A program made the translations under genes and the position numbers. Source: Phoronis australis (taxonomy: Eukaryota; Phoronida; Phoronidae). From it: 64,000 nucleotides of DNA. Positions 1 through 11,439 of the stretch are shown here, one piece after another (positions within the stretch are counted from its first letter, which is position 1; every line of letters begins with the position of its first letter). Under the pieces are notes generated by a model, which did no database searches, was not told the DNA's origin, and saw nothing but the letters and a program-made list of their open reading frames with translations. The stretch covers positions 408,817-472,816 of the forward strand of contig NMRA01000086.1 in NCBI GenBank assembly GCA_002633005.1, in the 5' to 3' direction.

Positions 1-3000
1 CACACTCGTATCGTTCGCACTTATCGTGTCGCAACAGGTGTTTCCGTAGCAACGACCTCGACTTGCATTTCTTTGTGCAGCAGCAACACTGGAGTTCATC
101 TTCTTGGTGGGCAGTAACTCGGTGCCTTTTCAATTCTGTTGCTCGACTAAAGATGTCATCGCAAACAGTGCAAACAAAGGAATGCAGTCTTTTATTGTGA
201 TCTTCCATTTCTTGATTGGATGAGAAAACCTGAAATGAATCAACAATCAGCTGAAACAAATTTAACAATTCAAAAAGTTAGTATCAATTCAACTATAAGC
301 ACAGATCACAAACAAGTTCATTGTTGACATTTCTAAAGCTTGAACTTGTTTGTATAATGCAAGCCAAAAGTATTCAGATAAAATGACTTCAATTCCCCAT
401 CATGACGACTAGGCAGAAGCGTCCGAATTCGTCAGAGTTGTCATCCCTCATGACCAAGCAGTGTCCTTCATGGCCTGTTTTGACTCATTGCGGTAACGAG
501 TTTGAATTTTGCCACGGCGAATTTGGGGAAAGCGCATCAAGTTAACAAATTGGTGCGCCAGGTTTAAAACTTTGACTGGCTTGGCATTTCAGCCATCAAA
601 GCAGAGCCTGATTTTACCAACATCAATTACAGTTCGCTTTACAGTGAGGCAGTTAAAAAATATATAACACATCATTTTTGCATTAAAAGAGTGCAAACTA
701 TTGCTAAGTAAATCTGATGAAATTCTTTTCAAAACAAAATTTCACGGAGTCAACCAGCTTGCCTAAATGACAGACTATTCTGCTTTGTCATTCTAACCTT
801 AAAATTTTGCATTTAAACCTGTAGCCTAAAGGAACAATTTGATATTCTTAACAAAGGTAATTTTGATTTTGACTGACATCTTAGAAGTGCCAAAACGTAG
901 GTCACACCAGTTCAGTGTACATTTTTGAAACATATATAAATACCTCCAGTGGAGATGATAAGGCTAGAGAACAGACAACGATGACTACTGATATTGAACT
1001 CCTCTAGAAATTTGCGCGAGTTTGGAATTAGTGTTGTGGAGAACATTGCCAAGAATGAAGGGGAACTAGCAATAACGTTAGTAATGTCGCTAAGCCATCT
1101 CGTACTTAGAATTTTACCGCCCAAATAGTTATTACCAGTCATTTTTGCAGCTACCAGAATTAGTCATGACAGAAAACGATATATTGTCCCGTTGCTTTTA
1201 TAGTGTACGACGTGTACTGACAATCACAATGTTACTGTTTCTGTGACTCGGAAATAATTTTGAGGAACTAGCCTGCCTACATACACACAGACCAAGGTCG
1301 ACCATTGCTAAATGGTTTGAACCAAATCGAAAAAATAATTATTCAGTTGTTACGTGTACATATAATTGTGAGGCAAGTTTATTTGAAAGGTACACAATTT
1401 AACAATTTGGGATTATTAAATTTTGCAGTTCTGGGGTAAATAGAACTGATAAGTAAGATTTACAGACAGTAACAAGGCAGATACAAGCCAACATTGTAAT
1501 AGTAGTTTTCAACTAACATGATGGGGAAAACCCAGGAGACCAGACAACAAAACAAGCCTAAATCGTTTGAAAATTAAACGGAAATGTTTGCTTCCAAATT
1601 TAGTTTACTTTGACAAGATGACATACAAGCTGAAAGTTGTCATTCAGGACACTTAATATTATTGTCACTGGCCGCACATGATTTACTCCGCAGGTTCAAC
1701 CAAGCGAACCTGTTAAGATATCCGATTGGTTTTCAATGACTTCCGACTTATAAACAATAAAATGTCTTAGCCGATAGACTCACTTAAATCAATGGACTGA
1801 ATGAAGCGCAGTCCCTGTCAGAGCGTAAGTTATCTTTTCTTTTGTTTTAGTAGTTGACACTTGGAAAATAATAACCAAAATCTTAATGAAATAGGTAGAA
1901 GGTAAAAGCAAAAAATACAATTCAATTAGTTCTATACATGCGGCAACTGGCACAGGAAAGCATTTCATGAACAGACACTCATGAATTCCACCATGTGACA
2001 CCACGCACAGGCAACTAACTCAAGCAGATGCTCTGACATAGTGTGCATAGCAAATCAGAGGTCTTGATACTCACATAATCTAACAGCTGTTTGTCTGTGA
2101 AAGATAACTACATAGTTCCATACCGACATAAGAAGCTATACAAGGTCCTACGGAAAAACACAAAACTTTATCTTCAAACCACATATCTTTACCCACTAGG
2201 CTTTGTTGTGTTAATACCAGCAACAAAAAATTGGGATTGGATAAATCATTTTGGCATTGGGAAAGAATAGGGCGATCAATCTTCCTCACTCAGACAGCAC
2301 AGACAGCAGTCACCAGACACAAGTCTTGCATGCTTGACACCATGAGGCACATGCATGACACAATTTGTCAAATCAATCAGCTCATCATAACTGAGCAACT
2401 GAGGTTTATGGAGAAAGACGTGGGTTCTTAAATGTAGTGCATGCTGTCAAAGTCTACGATCTGTGAGGGAAGAAGAGTGACAGTCCTGAACATGTACACA
2501 CATCAAAGAATCTGACCTGCAGACAGAGATCACAATAGGCAAGATCTTTATCATGGTCCTTTTTCATGTGACTCATGAGCTCCCCACTAGAGGTCAGCGT
2601 GACTTTGCAGTCAGGACACTGCGTCCAGTGACTTAACTCGTGCCGCTTGAGGCTCCCAGCCACAGCGAACCCCCTATTGCACACGGTACAAACAAACGGC
2701 TTTTCCCCGTTGTGACGATGACAGTGCTCTGCGAAATGACCCATGTCATCTGTCGTGTACTCACATTTGTCGCACCTGTGTGGAGAAAACAAACTTCTGT
2801 TTTTACACAAGATGAGAATGTTTCTTCAAAAAAGCAGAAAACAATATAAATCTCTTTGGGAGTGCCAAAGGGGGTCTGGGTCTCCCCCAGGAAAACTTTT
2901 TAAAAATAAGGCTTTAAAAACCACTTTTCCTGCAATCTGAGGTGGTATTTACCATTTTGAGTAAAAGAAAATGATACAAAAGAGAAATGTATTGATGAAG

Positions 3001-6000
3001 AGCAGCCAAATTTGACTAACTTCAGAACGTCACATCCTAGAAATCACTCATACGAAACTTCCTGGCGCTATGCTTTATACCAGTCAGCCATAAATTGGGT
3101 AACATGCCCATGTCTTTAGTAACATGTAATGAAAAAGAAAGGTACACTCATAGCAAAACAACAGTTTAAATATCTGTTCCATGATGAAGATAAAACCTCA
3201 AATAAGCAATAACAATTATTACTTTACACAGCTTTTGATTATAGTGATAAAAATCATTTAAGTTCTATTTTGATAACCCATCATGCAAAAAGGGAACATT
3301 ATTTTCAAAAAACAATTCCTAAGTGTTTTGGATAACAATGCATAAAGGACAGTACTTGAACGTTTCATAACAATCTAATCAAAGATATGATGTTCCAAAG
3401 TTAGCCAAATTTGGACATTTGTCTAGGGTCCTCAAAAGCCTTAATGAAACGAGAGCCCACCAGCATGGAACAGGATTTTTGTTCAACGTCTGGAAAAACT
3501 CACTGGAAATTTTGTTTCGGTGCTTTCTCTGCGTGCTCCTGGCTGTAGTGAGATTCCATCGCATCAAGGGATACTGCTGTATAGGTGCACTCTTCACACT
3601 TGAGAGCGACATCTGTAGTCGCTTGCTCACACTGAACAGTCTCGGGAACAGCAGAATCTCCATCAGTGGAGCCTATCGGATTTAAGACGCATGGAGTTGA
3701 TAGTTATTAATATAGCGACAGACAGTGTAGCAACGTGGACTACAGCAAGTCACGGCAGTTTTTTTGGGAATTACAAAGGGTAAAAGGTAAAAAGAATGCT
3801 TTGAATAGTATCTGACAAAAGATGAGAAGTCGTAAAATTAAAATTTTGCAAGTTTACAAGTTTATAAGCAGATTTGTAAATCCAGACTATTCTAGTAAAA
3901 TCTATAGAAGGGAAGGCATTTTTCCACCAACCACCCATATTGTTTTATTTTCATAACCCAAAACCCATACTTTTTAATTACTTTGGAATGCAAACTCCAA
4001 TAACACTTGAATTATGTTTGGTCAATTAATTTTTTTTAATTCAACTGGTCCTTCAAAAACAAGAGCAATGCAGAGTGGTGATATGCGCCCACAAATGCAC
4101 CGCAAATGGTGTGCTTCTAGGGGTGTTTATTTGTATCATAAAAGTGGCCACAAGATGGCACAAAATACGTGGTATCCATCTGAAAACAGAAACATGCCAT
4201 CGTTTCTTAAATAGAAAGCTATTTACCAATCTCATAAATGTCTGTTAACTTCAGAAAAACAAAGGGAAATGGAAAAAATGAAATTGCCACTAGGGGGCAC
4301 AGCGTTCGTCAGAACCGTCTGAAAGTTGTCGTCGACCGTTGACAATCTCATATAAATACACTTGCTATATTTACTTAAGTTCCTGCAGTGGGTTTAGGAG
4401 ATATTGACATGGGTGCAAAAAAACTGCCACTTGGCGGCGCCACAGCAGTCAAAGTGGTCGGAAAATCATCGTCAACCATCCTCTTTTTTTCTAATATGTT
4501 TATTACGAAATCTTCGATACAATGAATATACATAACCCAGAAAGCGCCAAGAGGCATTATATCTGGGTCAACTGTCCTTTTCAAACTAAAAACATGTATC
4601 CAAACTTTCACAATCATCCTTGGAGTGGTTTGGTTGATAGAGGGGCAAACCCCAAAACAGACGAAGAATCATTAAAAATGTCCCCTACACGGCGCAAAAT
4701 ATGGCAAATCTAACCAAAAAACAGGAACAAGTAATCAATTCTTTAATACAAAGCTATTTATTAAATTTCATAAAAATCTGTCAAGAAACTTCTGAGAAAC
4801 AGAGAAAAACCAAAAAATGAAATTGCCGCAGTCTACAGGAGGCACGTTTGTCGGATCAGTCTGAAAGTTGCTGTCGTCCGTTGTCACCTTCATATGAAAG
4901 TCTTGCTAAATTTAAGAAAAAAGATCCTGCAGTGGGTTTGAGAGATACAGCTATGAATGTAAAAAACTGCCACTAGGAGGCGCCACAGTAGTCAAAGTCG
5001 TCACCACCATCAACAATTCTCTTCACACTGAGAATATCTTTGCAAATTTTCACAATTATCCTTAGAATGGTTTTGGTGATATGGCGCAAAATACCTAGAT
5101 TCCATCTGAAAACAGGAGGATAGTGTCATCTCACCAACAGATGCCTAAATGCCAAATTTAATGAAAACCATTGAGGACCTTTGAAGATGGAGGTAAATGT
5201 AAAAAAATAAATTCCCACTACGGGGAAAGCCAGTAGTCACACCCATCAGAAAGTCATGGTCATCTGTAGTCAACTTCATATAAATACACTTGCTTAATTT
5301 AGTAAAGATACTACAGAGTGGGTAGGAGATACAGCCATGAGCGCAAAAAATTGCCACTAGGAAGCGCTACAGTAGTCGCAGTCAGAAAATCGTCAGCCAT
5401 CCTCTTTATTGTAAGAACAACATGCCAATAACAGCCTCGAAAACAGTAAAATGACCCCAAATCCATCCCAAAACAGGAGGATAGCGTCATCTCACTAATA
5501 GATGCTTATACATCAAATTTTATGAAAATCCGTTGAGGGCCTTTGAAGATAGAGATCAATGTAAAAAACTAAACTTGCCACTAGAGAGTACACTGGTATT
5601 CAGATTCGTCCGAAAGTTATTAATGCCGTCCCATTTATGAAAGGAACCCATGCAAGCTGAGATTTTTGTCAGCTCGCATCAAGTCGCAAAATGCGACCTG
5701 GAATTTCCAATGAATGCGAGCTGAGTTTTTACACTTCTCAACAGATGCCTGGCAAATACAAAGCAGCTCTTGTTAATCCGACCGTTATTTGGCTGTTGCC
5801 AAATCCAAGTTCAAAAGAACACTAACCGAGAAACGCCCTCCCGATGACTTGTAAGCAAGTCGCCTGAACATGGGATATGCAGAATTGACCTTTGACGCGT
5901 TTCATTGGCTAACACTTTCGGCCACTTTTGTAAATTTCCGGATTCGCTGAAGAAAGTTTCGGGCCACTGCTTAACACGTGATAAAACTTCACAAAACAAC

Positions 6001-8320
6001 GGTGTTTCTACTAATTCCTAAGCGATCAACTTACCAAACTTTGTGGTGGACAAAAATGTTTATTTTTCACATAAGATGTCCTTATTACATGTACCAAATA
6101 TCTACGACAGTATCCCTGATATCGCACTGCGGCACCGTTAGCGCACAAGTAGTCCCGGCAGACAATCGTGACTGAGATGTGCTTCTCCTTTTTATCGTAT
6201 TAAGACAGCCAAAGTGAAAATGACAACCTTATTAATCGCCAAGCGACGGTCACGTCTTTACTTTCAGTTGCCAAGAAATTCTCAAACCCTTTACTTGTTT
6301 CTGTGGCTACGTGCGCGAAATATGATTTGTCTTTCACACGTTGTTGCCAACGTAAAGTGCAGGCCTACTCCAGCAATTCAAGTGCGTGAACTCATGCGTG
6401 CGCACCACTTCAAAGAACAACGACAGTCCTAAATGAAAGAGTATATCGGCTTGGCTCTGGTTTATTTGAAAATGAACTCAGATTCCCAGCAGTTATAAAA
6501 GACCCGGGACCGATATAACCCAGAACTGACGTTTTCCTGTTCCGATGTTTCCCGAGGTCGATGTTCTGTAAACCCTGTATTCTATGCCTGTAGCCAGCTA
6601 TTGCATCTAAACTGGCACTAGATGTGGTTCAAGTTAGCGAACTTTTCATTCTTCTCTTTATACACTCCCTCCCCCCCGGCAACTTTTCGCTCCCCAAACC
6701 ACCGACGCCGTAAAATGTTCAGACTCCTATTGAAACAACCTTGTTCCAGCTGAAGCGGGCAGTTAAAAACAAAATCATTCCGGGTGGCTAGAAAGGGTAC
6801 AATGTAAGTGGTAACGATATCCAGAAAGTTACCCCTACTAGATGGAGTTTGCCTCGCAAAATCGTATTATTATAACGTTTCTTACCATTGCAGCGTTTTA
6901 ATATCTTATTACTGCAAACACTGAGGTTAACGACTATGCTCACACACAAGCCTACTCCCTACCTTTAAAGTGTTTCATAATAAGCGCTCACCGATCTATT
7001 AAACGTTCCCCCTTAAATTTTGAGAATTTCCAATTAAGCGACCACAATTCAAGCTAGCGCCCATCATAGCGCACTACAAACAACCGCGTGTGGTTTAAAA
7101 TTAACACGCAGCTTATATGGTGTGTCACTTTCATTTTACACAACTTTGGTTTTCAAAAACGTCTTTTCACGATATGTAAAAACCAAATCCCAGCTTTGTT
7201 TTATACCTCGGAAAGAAAGTTAACACTAGTGACATGAGTGTCGTTTTGTGACTGACCTATTTTTCCCGTACTTGAAAGGTACTGAGGAGCAAACTCGCCA
7301 TTACCCGAGTTAGTTTGAATCGTTAACGACTTTGATGACAGCCAGTAGCAGGCCAGATCTAACAAAATCCCGGATAGTTTTTCAACAGGCATTTTCCCCC
7401 TTTTCACATCGCAAATTTAGCTACTTGAATACACAAGTCAGTTAAAGAGCACTGATTCAACTTTCACGTCGGCAGCTTGCCTTGCGCTCTAGAGTCTTTC
7501 AATTGCGGTCGTGAAGAACAGTAAGGCCGTACCTGCATGAATGAAGTCAATTTTGAGATCCGAAATTTGTGAGTATTTAACGCTGCAGGTATGAACATAA
7601 TCTAAACATTTTCTGATCTAAAAATCTATTTTGGCGCGTAAAAATGGCGGGAAAATTTTGCGACCTGACATTTACGAATGCGAGCTGGATTTTGAAAATG
7701 CGACCTGGGATTTTGGCTTGGTCGTAAAATGCGACCTGGCGATTTTAATAGCGTAGAGCCCTGAAGGGTATTGGAGATAAAGCAAAGGACGCCAGACGGA
7801 CGGACGGAGACGACACAATACTGTGGCCACATATAAATATGTGGGCGCATAAACACCTTGAGTTTTCACATGCACAAAACAATTAAACACTGTGGTATGA
7901 ATGTGTACAGGAATATACGTCTTGCTCTGATGATACAAAATGATACCACCACAGTTCTGGAAGCTTACCTTCTCCTAAATCAATGGTAAGAGGATTCATG
8001 CCCGCATCATCATCGTTGCCCATTTCTTCCTCACCATCAATATGATACATCCCTGAATGATTGGTTACTGCCTTGTTGCTTTCACTGGTTGTTCTTTGGT
8101 GGGTTTCTTCGAGACCAGTTTCCTCTTTCAATCTCTTTTGTATCATCTTGCAAATGGTAAACTTTTGCTCCTCAAATCCATCCACACCAACTGAGAACGA
8201 GGCTGTGACTTTCAGGCAGTTGGAGTAAGAGACATGTTTCTTTATTTTGGACACAATGGATTTTGCAAGTATCGGATACAGCATGGTAACCTCCAAGGCT
8301 GTGTTGAGCAAAGAAGCCAT
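1..8320 (-). CDS. C2H2 zinc-finger protein, partial gene (3' end off the window)
   Basis: Four exons join in frame: 8329-7969 (ATG at 8320), 3672-3504, 2775-2517 and 229-1, where the window ends. Donors and acceptors are GT/AG and the phases match (1/1, 2/2, 0/0). The first exon gives about 117 residues starting MASLLNTALEV, with an acidic stretch (GEEEMGNDDD) and no known domain. The others encode at least seven C2H2 fingers: LKCEECTYT..HYSQEH, CDKCEYTTDD..HCHRH, FVCTVCNRGF..HELSH, TQCPDCKVTL..HMKKDH, AYCDLCLQVF..HNKRLH, FVCTVCDDIF..HRVTAH and LQCCCCTKKC..HLLRH. An eighth begins at KCERYEC. The fifth finger is rebuilt only across the last intron, which supports that junction. One canonical TGEKP-like linker (NGEKP) is seen. 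The product is probably a nuclear DNA-binding protein; the ortholog is not recognised. An upstream untranslated or coding exon is possible (see 9480-9647 and 10296). Confidence 0.85.
230..2516 (-). other. Last visible intron of the zinc-finger gene
   Basis: The donor is CTGCAG|GTCAGA at 2517/2516 and the acceptor is TTTCAG|GTTTTC ending at 230. The interior is AT-rich. I see no convincing exon, RNA gene or mobile element in it; the short open frames there lack domain-like composition. Confidence 0.6.
4240..5650. repeat. Degenerate tandem array, about three to four diverged units of ~380-540 bp
   Basis: The same ordered landmarks recur: a poorly conserved AAATTTYATGAAAATC stretch, TTGCCACTAGGGGGC-like and GCGCCACAGTAGTC-like blocks, a CTTCATATAAATACACTTGC block, and TCCTGCAGTGGGTTTAGGAG. 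The last of these is near 4381, 4925 and 5309. The array lies in the first large intron of the zinc-finger gene. The same unit type resumes after 7757 and again at 8838-9413, so the array was longer and has been interrupted. Units with a CGGACGGACGGA run near the end resemble non-LTR 3' ends found in several marine invertebrates, but no coding part is present, so the class stays open. Confidence 0.65.
5650..7757. mobile_element. Unclassified ~2.1 kb insertion splitting the degenerate array
   Basis: Array homology stops near 5650 (GTCCCATTTATGAAAGG) and resumes at about 7758 (AAGGGTATTGGAGATAAAG), as judged against the uninterrupted unit at 9290-9350. Both flanks of the insert carry GCGACCTGG/GCGAGCTG motifs (AAATGCGACCTGG near 5690 and near 7728). 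The right end reads inward from the minus strand as CAGGGCTCTACGC, a terminus style seen in hAT- and P-like elements. No matching terminus is visible on the left and no transposase can be read. This suggests a truncated or non-autonomous DNA element. Confidence 0.4.
7758..7868. repeat. Array unit tail after the insertion
   Basis: The sequence runs GGTATTGGAGATAAAG, then CGGACGGACGGAGACGACAC, then CCACATATAAATATGTGGG. The last is a near-perfect short palindrome. The same order is seen at 9330-9413 (GGAGTTTTGGAGATACGAC, a diverged CGGA run, CTACATATAAATATGCGAG). It is the 3' part of the unit interrupted at 5650. Confidence 0.6.
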
Positions 8321-8837
8321 TTTGTGCACCTAGCAACAGAAAAGGTATCCAATCACCTGTTGGGAAGCCAAGAACTTGATGTAGACCCTAATAAATGGTT
8401 GGTGTTAAAATGGTACCAGATTGATCTGTATCAAATTTGAAGAGATTTGTACGCTTGGGCATAACTGACACACAAGAGTGGCTATGTTGTGTTGCCGAAA
8501 GTACGGTTGGACAAGTAAACAGTTGTTTGCGCAACTGAAGTCAAGTCCACACACTGGGCATATTTATCAAGAAATTACTTACGGGGTCAGCTGAAATTTT
8601 TGAGCACGGTGTGCATTCCATAGATCCAAGAAATTTGCAAAAATGTAAGATCTTAAAAGATGTTACGAGATACTAAAATGCATAATAAGAAAGGCACACG
8701 ATCTCATTCGCCTTTCTCATGAAATTCTGGAGTACACAGAACCAAACACTGGTTTCCACAAAAACAAAATAACACAGAAATCACTTCTAGTTCTAGGTCT
8801 GGGATTTAATATCTTTACTCAAACTTCGACTCAAACA

Positions 8838-9413
8838 TTGACCAAGTTGGATCCGTCCAAAAGTCGTCATCTTCATACAAATACACTTGCCAAATTAATT
8901 ACAGATCCTGCAGAGGGTTTAGTTGATATAGCCATGGATGCAAAAAATAAAACTAGGAGTCACAGTAGGATCTGTCTGAAAATCGTCAGCTACCCTCTTC
9001 CCAGTAGGAGCACATCTTTTAATTTTCACAATCACCCCTACGGTAGTTTGGCCTATGGATCAGAAGACAGGAAAAACAGACTCAAAAACAGTTAAAATGG
9101 CCACTAGGTGGGGCAAAATAAGTTGAATCCATTTGAAAACGCAAGAGTGATATTTTTCTGATAGACACCTATTTGTCAATTTTCATCAAAATCCCTAACG
9201 GAACAACGAAGACAGATGCAAACGTAAAAAACTAAAATTGCCACTGGGGCACACTGGTAGTTGGATTCATCCAAAAATTAGCACGTTGTCCCAACCATGA
9301 ACATATCTGCAAAATTTCACGAACATACATCAAGGAGTTTTGGAGATACGACAACGAATGCCAGACTGTCGGAGGAGATGGCAAAATGTGCCTACATATA
9401 AATATGCGAGCAC
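8838..9413. repeat. Second block of the degenerate array family
   Basis: About one and a half units share the landmarks of the 4.2-5.65 kb block: TCATACAAATACACTTGCC, GATCCTGCAGAGGGTTTAG, AAAATTGCCACTGGGGCACAC and a CATATAAATATGCGAG tail. No coding frame spans it. Confidence 0.6.
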
Positions 9414-9479
9414 ATTAAAATTCATAATTCCCCCCAAAAAAGAGACCTACAAATGAATTAAAGTGGCACTGCACACAGT

Positions 9480-9647
9480 GAAATAACCAAAATCTTAAGG
9501 GTCTGTTTTTAGGGTCCATGTTTAATTCAACATCTGAATATCTTAGGTCTACCGACAGTTTCAACATCTTCTCAATTACAGTTTTCAGACGCCATGTCAG
9601 TTTTGATTCAATCACAGGTTCTTTGATCTCATCATCCCTTCTTAGTA
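9480..9647 (-). other. Possible exon upstream of, or duplicated from, the zinc-finger first exon
   Basis: A CTGCAG acceptor ends at 9648 on the minus strand. An open frame follows, reading LRRDDEIKEPVIESKLTW and then RLKTVIEKMLKLSVDLRYSD. Its basic/hydrophobic pattern loosely resembles SKIKKHVSYSNCLKVTASFS in the exon at 7969-8329. A good donor is not obvious near the end of the coding-like stretch (candidate bases at 9480-9500). It could be an upstream exon, a decayed copy of the downstream exon, or chance. Confidence 0.25.
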
Positions 9648-10295
9648 CTGCAGATTAAATCACTCTAGACAGCAATACCTGGTGTTAGTAATTAATATTA
9701 GAGATGATGATGAAGACAATGATCAGGTGATGAATAATTTAAAATGATTTGAAATAATAGCCATAAACAGTAGGTGGTAAACCAAGAAAACTGCAGCGAG
9801 GAATCAGTTGTCAATAAAAAGAGTAACCAAAAAATCTAAAGTGCCAGCAAGAAATGGAAGACACACTCCAATTTTGACCAAGAATAATTGGCCTCGGGCT
9901 ATTGACGAGTTACTTTTGCTATGAAAATTCCTCGTCAATGAGTTGTGCATCTCACAGGGGTCTAGAATCCATGCTCTTCCTACACTTAGAAGTGAAGCAT
10001 AAGAAACATACCAGCTGTAGCTTTAATGGAAAGAAAATTAGATCAACTGAAAATAGTCATAAGAAAATTTCAAATAACTCAAGAACCATAAGTCATGGTA
10101 AGAAACGGTCATACCCGTTGCTTACACGTATCTTAATGGTAAATTTCAGAAGATCTCTCTAAGAATCAAGAATTTGAAAAAACCAAGATGATGTCAAAAA
10201 ACGCCGTCTTGTGACCAAGATACATTTTGTACGTTAATTTCACAAGCACAGAAATGTACACACAAAGTCAAAAAATAAAACGAAAGTGCTCTCAC

Positions 10296-10430
10296 CGAGC
10301 GCCACTTGAAAAACTCGACAAAAGGGGACGTGGGGACAGTACTCCACGTAGACTATGACCACCGTCTCTATTGGCGGTGCCAATAGAGACAGTATTAGCG
10401 GTGCCAATAGAGACAGTGGTCATAATTGAC
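10296..10430 (-). promoter_or_regulatory. Candidate 5' exon and promoter of the zinc-finger gene
   Basis: On the minus strand a strong donor-like CTCG|GTGAGAG lies at 10296/10295. Just upstream, between 10354 and 10424, three ATTGGC/GCCAAT boxes are arranged as direct and inverted copies of GGTGCCAATAGAGACAGT. CCAAT boxes close to a splice donor, 2 kb upstream of the first coding exon and in the right orientation, suggest a promoter with an untranslated first exon. No TATA box is evident. The assignment rests on position and motif only. Confidence 0.3.
10354..10424. repeat. Cruciform-type inverted repeat built from CCAAT units
   Basis: TATGACCACCGTCTCTATTG (from 10354) pairs with CAATAGAGACAGTGGTCATA (to 10424) with one mismatch. 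The 27-bp interval holds another copy of GCCAATAGAGACAGT. An inner perfect hairpin is GTCTCTATTGGC / GGT / GCCAATAGAGAC at 10364-10390. Confidence 0.85.
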
Positions 10431-11113
10431 CTATCGCAAGCTCCGCCCCTACGCGAAAAGTCACGTGATACCCGACAATCGAACGAGATGTCAGAGGCAA
10501 ATACACTGTCGCTAAACGACGTTCCTGGTGGAATCGATGAGTGTTTTTGTACTATTTGAAAACACGTTGACAGAGACAAGAGGTGATTCTTTTCAACAGT
10601 GAATCGTACGTTCATGATATGGGAATTTGTAAAGGTGACGATGAAAAAATAAGTGCTCGAGGAGTCAGCGAAAATCCGAAGAACCCCTCGGCCTGGGGGG
10701 GCCACCTTCACCTGACAAATGACAAGGCCACTGATACGATATGTTCATGTAAACCTGAGTATGTACCTTAAAGTCGAATTATGTGTACGATTCCATAGAT
10801 TTCATGATCTTTCGAATAAAATCAGTGAAGATTCACTGACAGTTTTATTCTGTCATCTTCTAAATTTCGCCAGTAGGTCACAACTGGTGGGACTCCTGGT
10901 CCTGGAGTAAAGTAGGTCATAGATTGCAGACAACACATGCGCTATAGTGTCTGACTAGGTCGACTCGATAGCACTGTTTATGCTTTTCTAATCTTGTAAC
11001 GAAATATTTTGATAAAAAGATTCAGGTTCATAGCTCAGGTACATACTCATCTCGTCCTGGCCAACTGTAGGTTTAGGGCTGTGTGTGTCTAAGTAAAATT
11101 AATGTCTGGAATT

Positions 11114-11439
11114 CAGTGGCGGATCTAGGATGCCACAGGGGGGCCAACATATGTTGCCTTGTGGAATTGGGCAAAGTGCAGTTGTATGTGCACAGGCAGC
11201 CCGAAAGTTGCAGGGGCCAGGGATGTAGACCGTTGTACCTTCTGTTCAAAAAATCTATCGGTGGACTAAAAAAACAGGAACATGATTCTGCCGCGATCTG
11301 GAGTCTCAGCCCCCCTCTTCCGCTACCGGTCCTAGTTACTGAACTCAATATTTCCTCACGCTTCATGCTCTTGCTGTTTCATTTTGCTTGCGGCAGCCAA
11401 CAAGGGGGGTCCCTGCGCCCCCCCCTAAATCCGCCTATG
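11114..11439. mobile_element. GGCGGAT-family MITE with GAATT target duplication
   Basis: The left terminus is CAGTGGCGGATCTAGGA and the right terminus is CTAAATCCGCCTATG. It is flanked by GAATT at 11109-11113 and 11440-11444, about 326 bp in all. No coding capacity is evident. The right-hand ~140 bp of the element is also the outer end of the large foldback's left arm, and a truncated inverted copy starts at 13418. This indicates the MITE was present before the inverted duplication. Confidence 0.7.

Noticed and set aside
4240-5650. CRISPR-like or regulated repeat array
   Set aside because: Units are long, diverged and of irregular period, without conserved short repeats and unique spacers; eukaryotic context.
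10292-10711. 139-codon minus frame as a protein gene
   Set aside because: It runs through the CCAAT cruciform, has no domain and shows repeat-derived peptide duplication (VSIGTAN); more likely promoter and leader.
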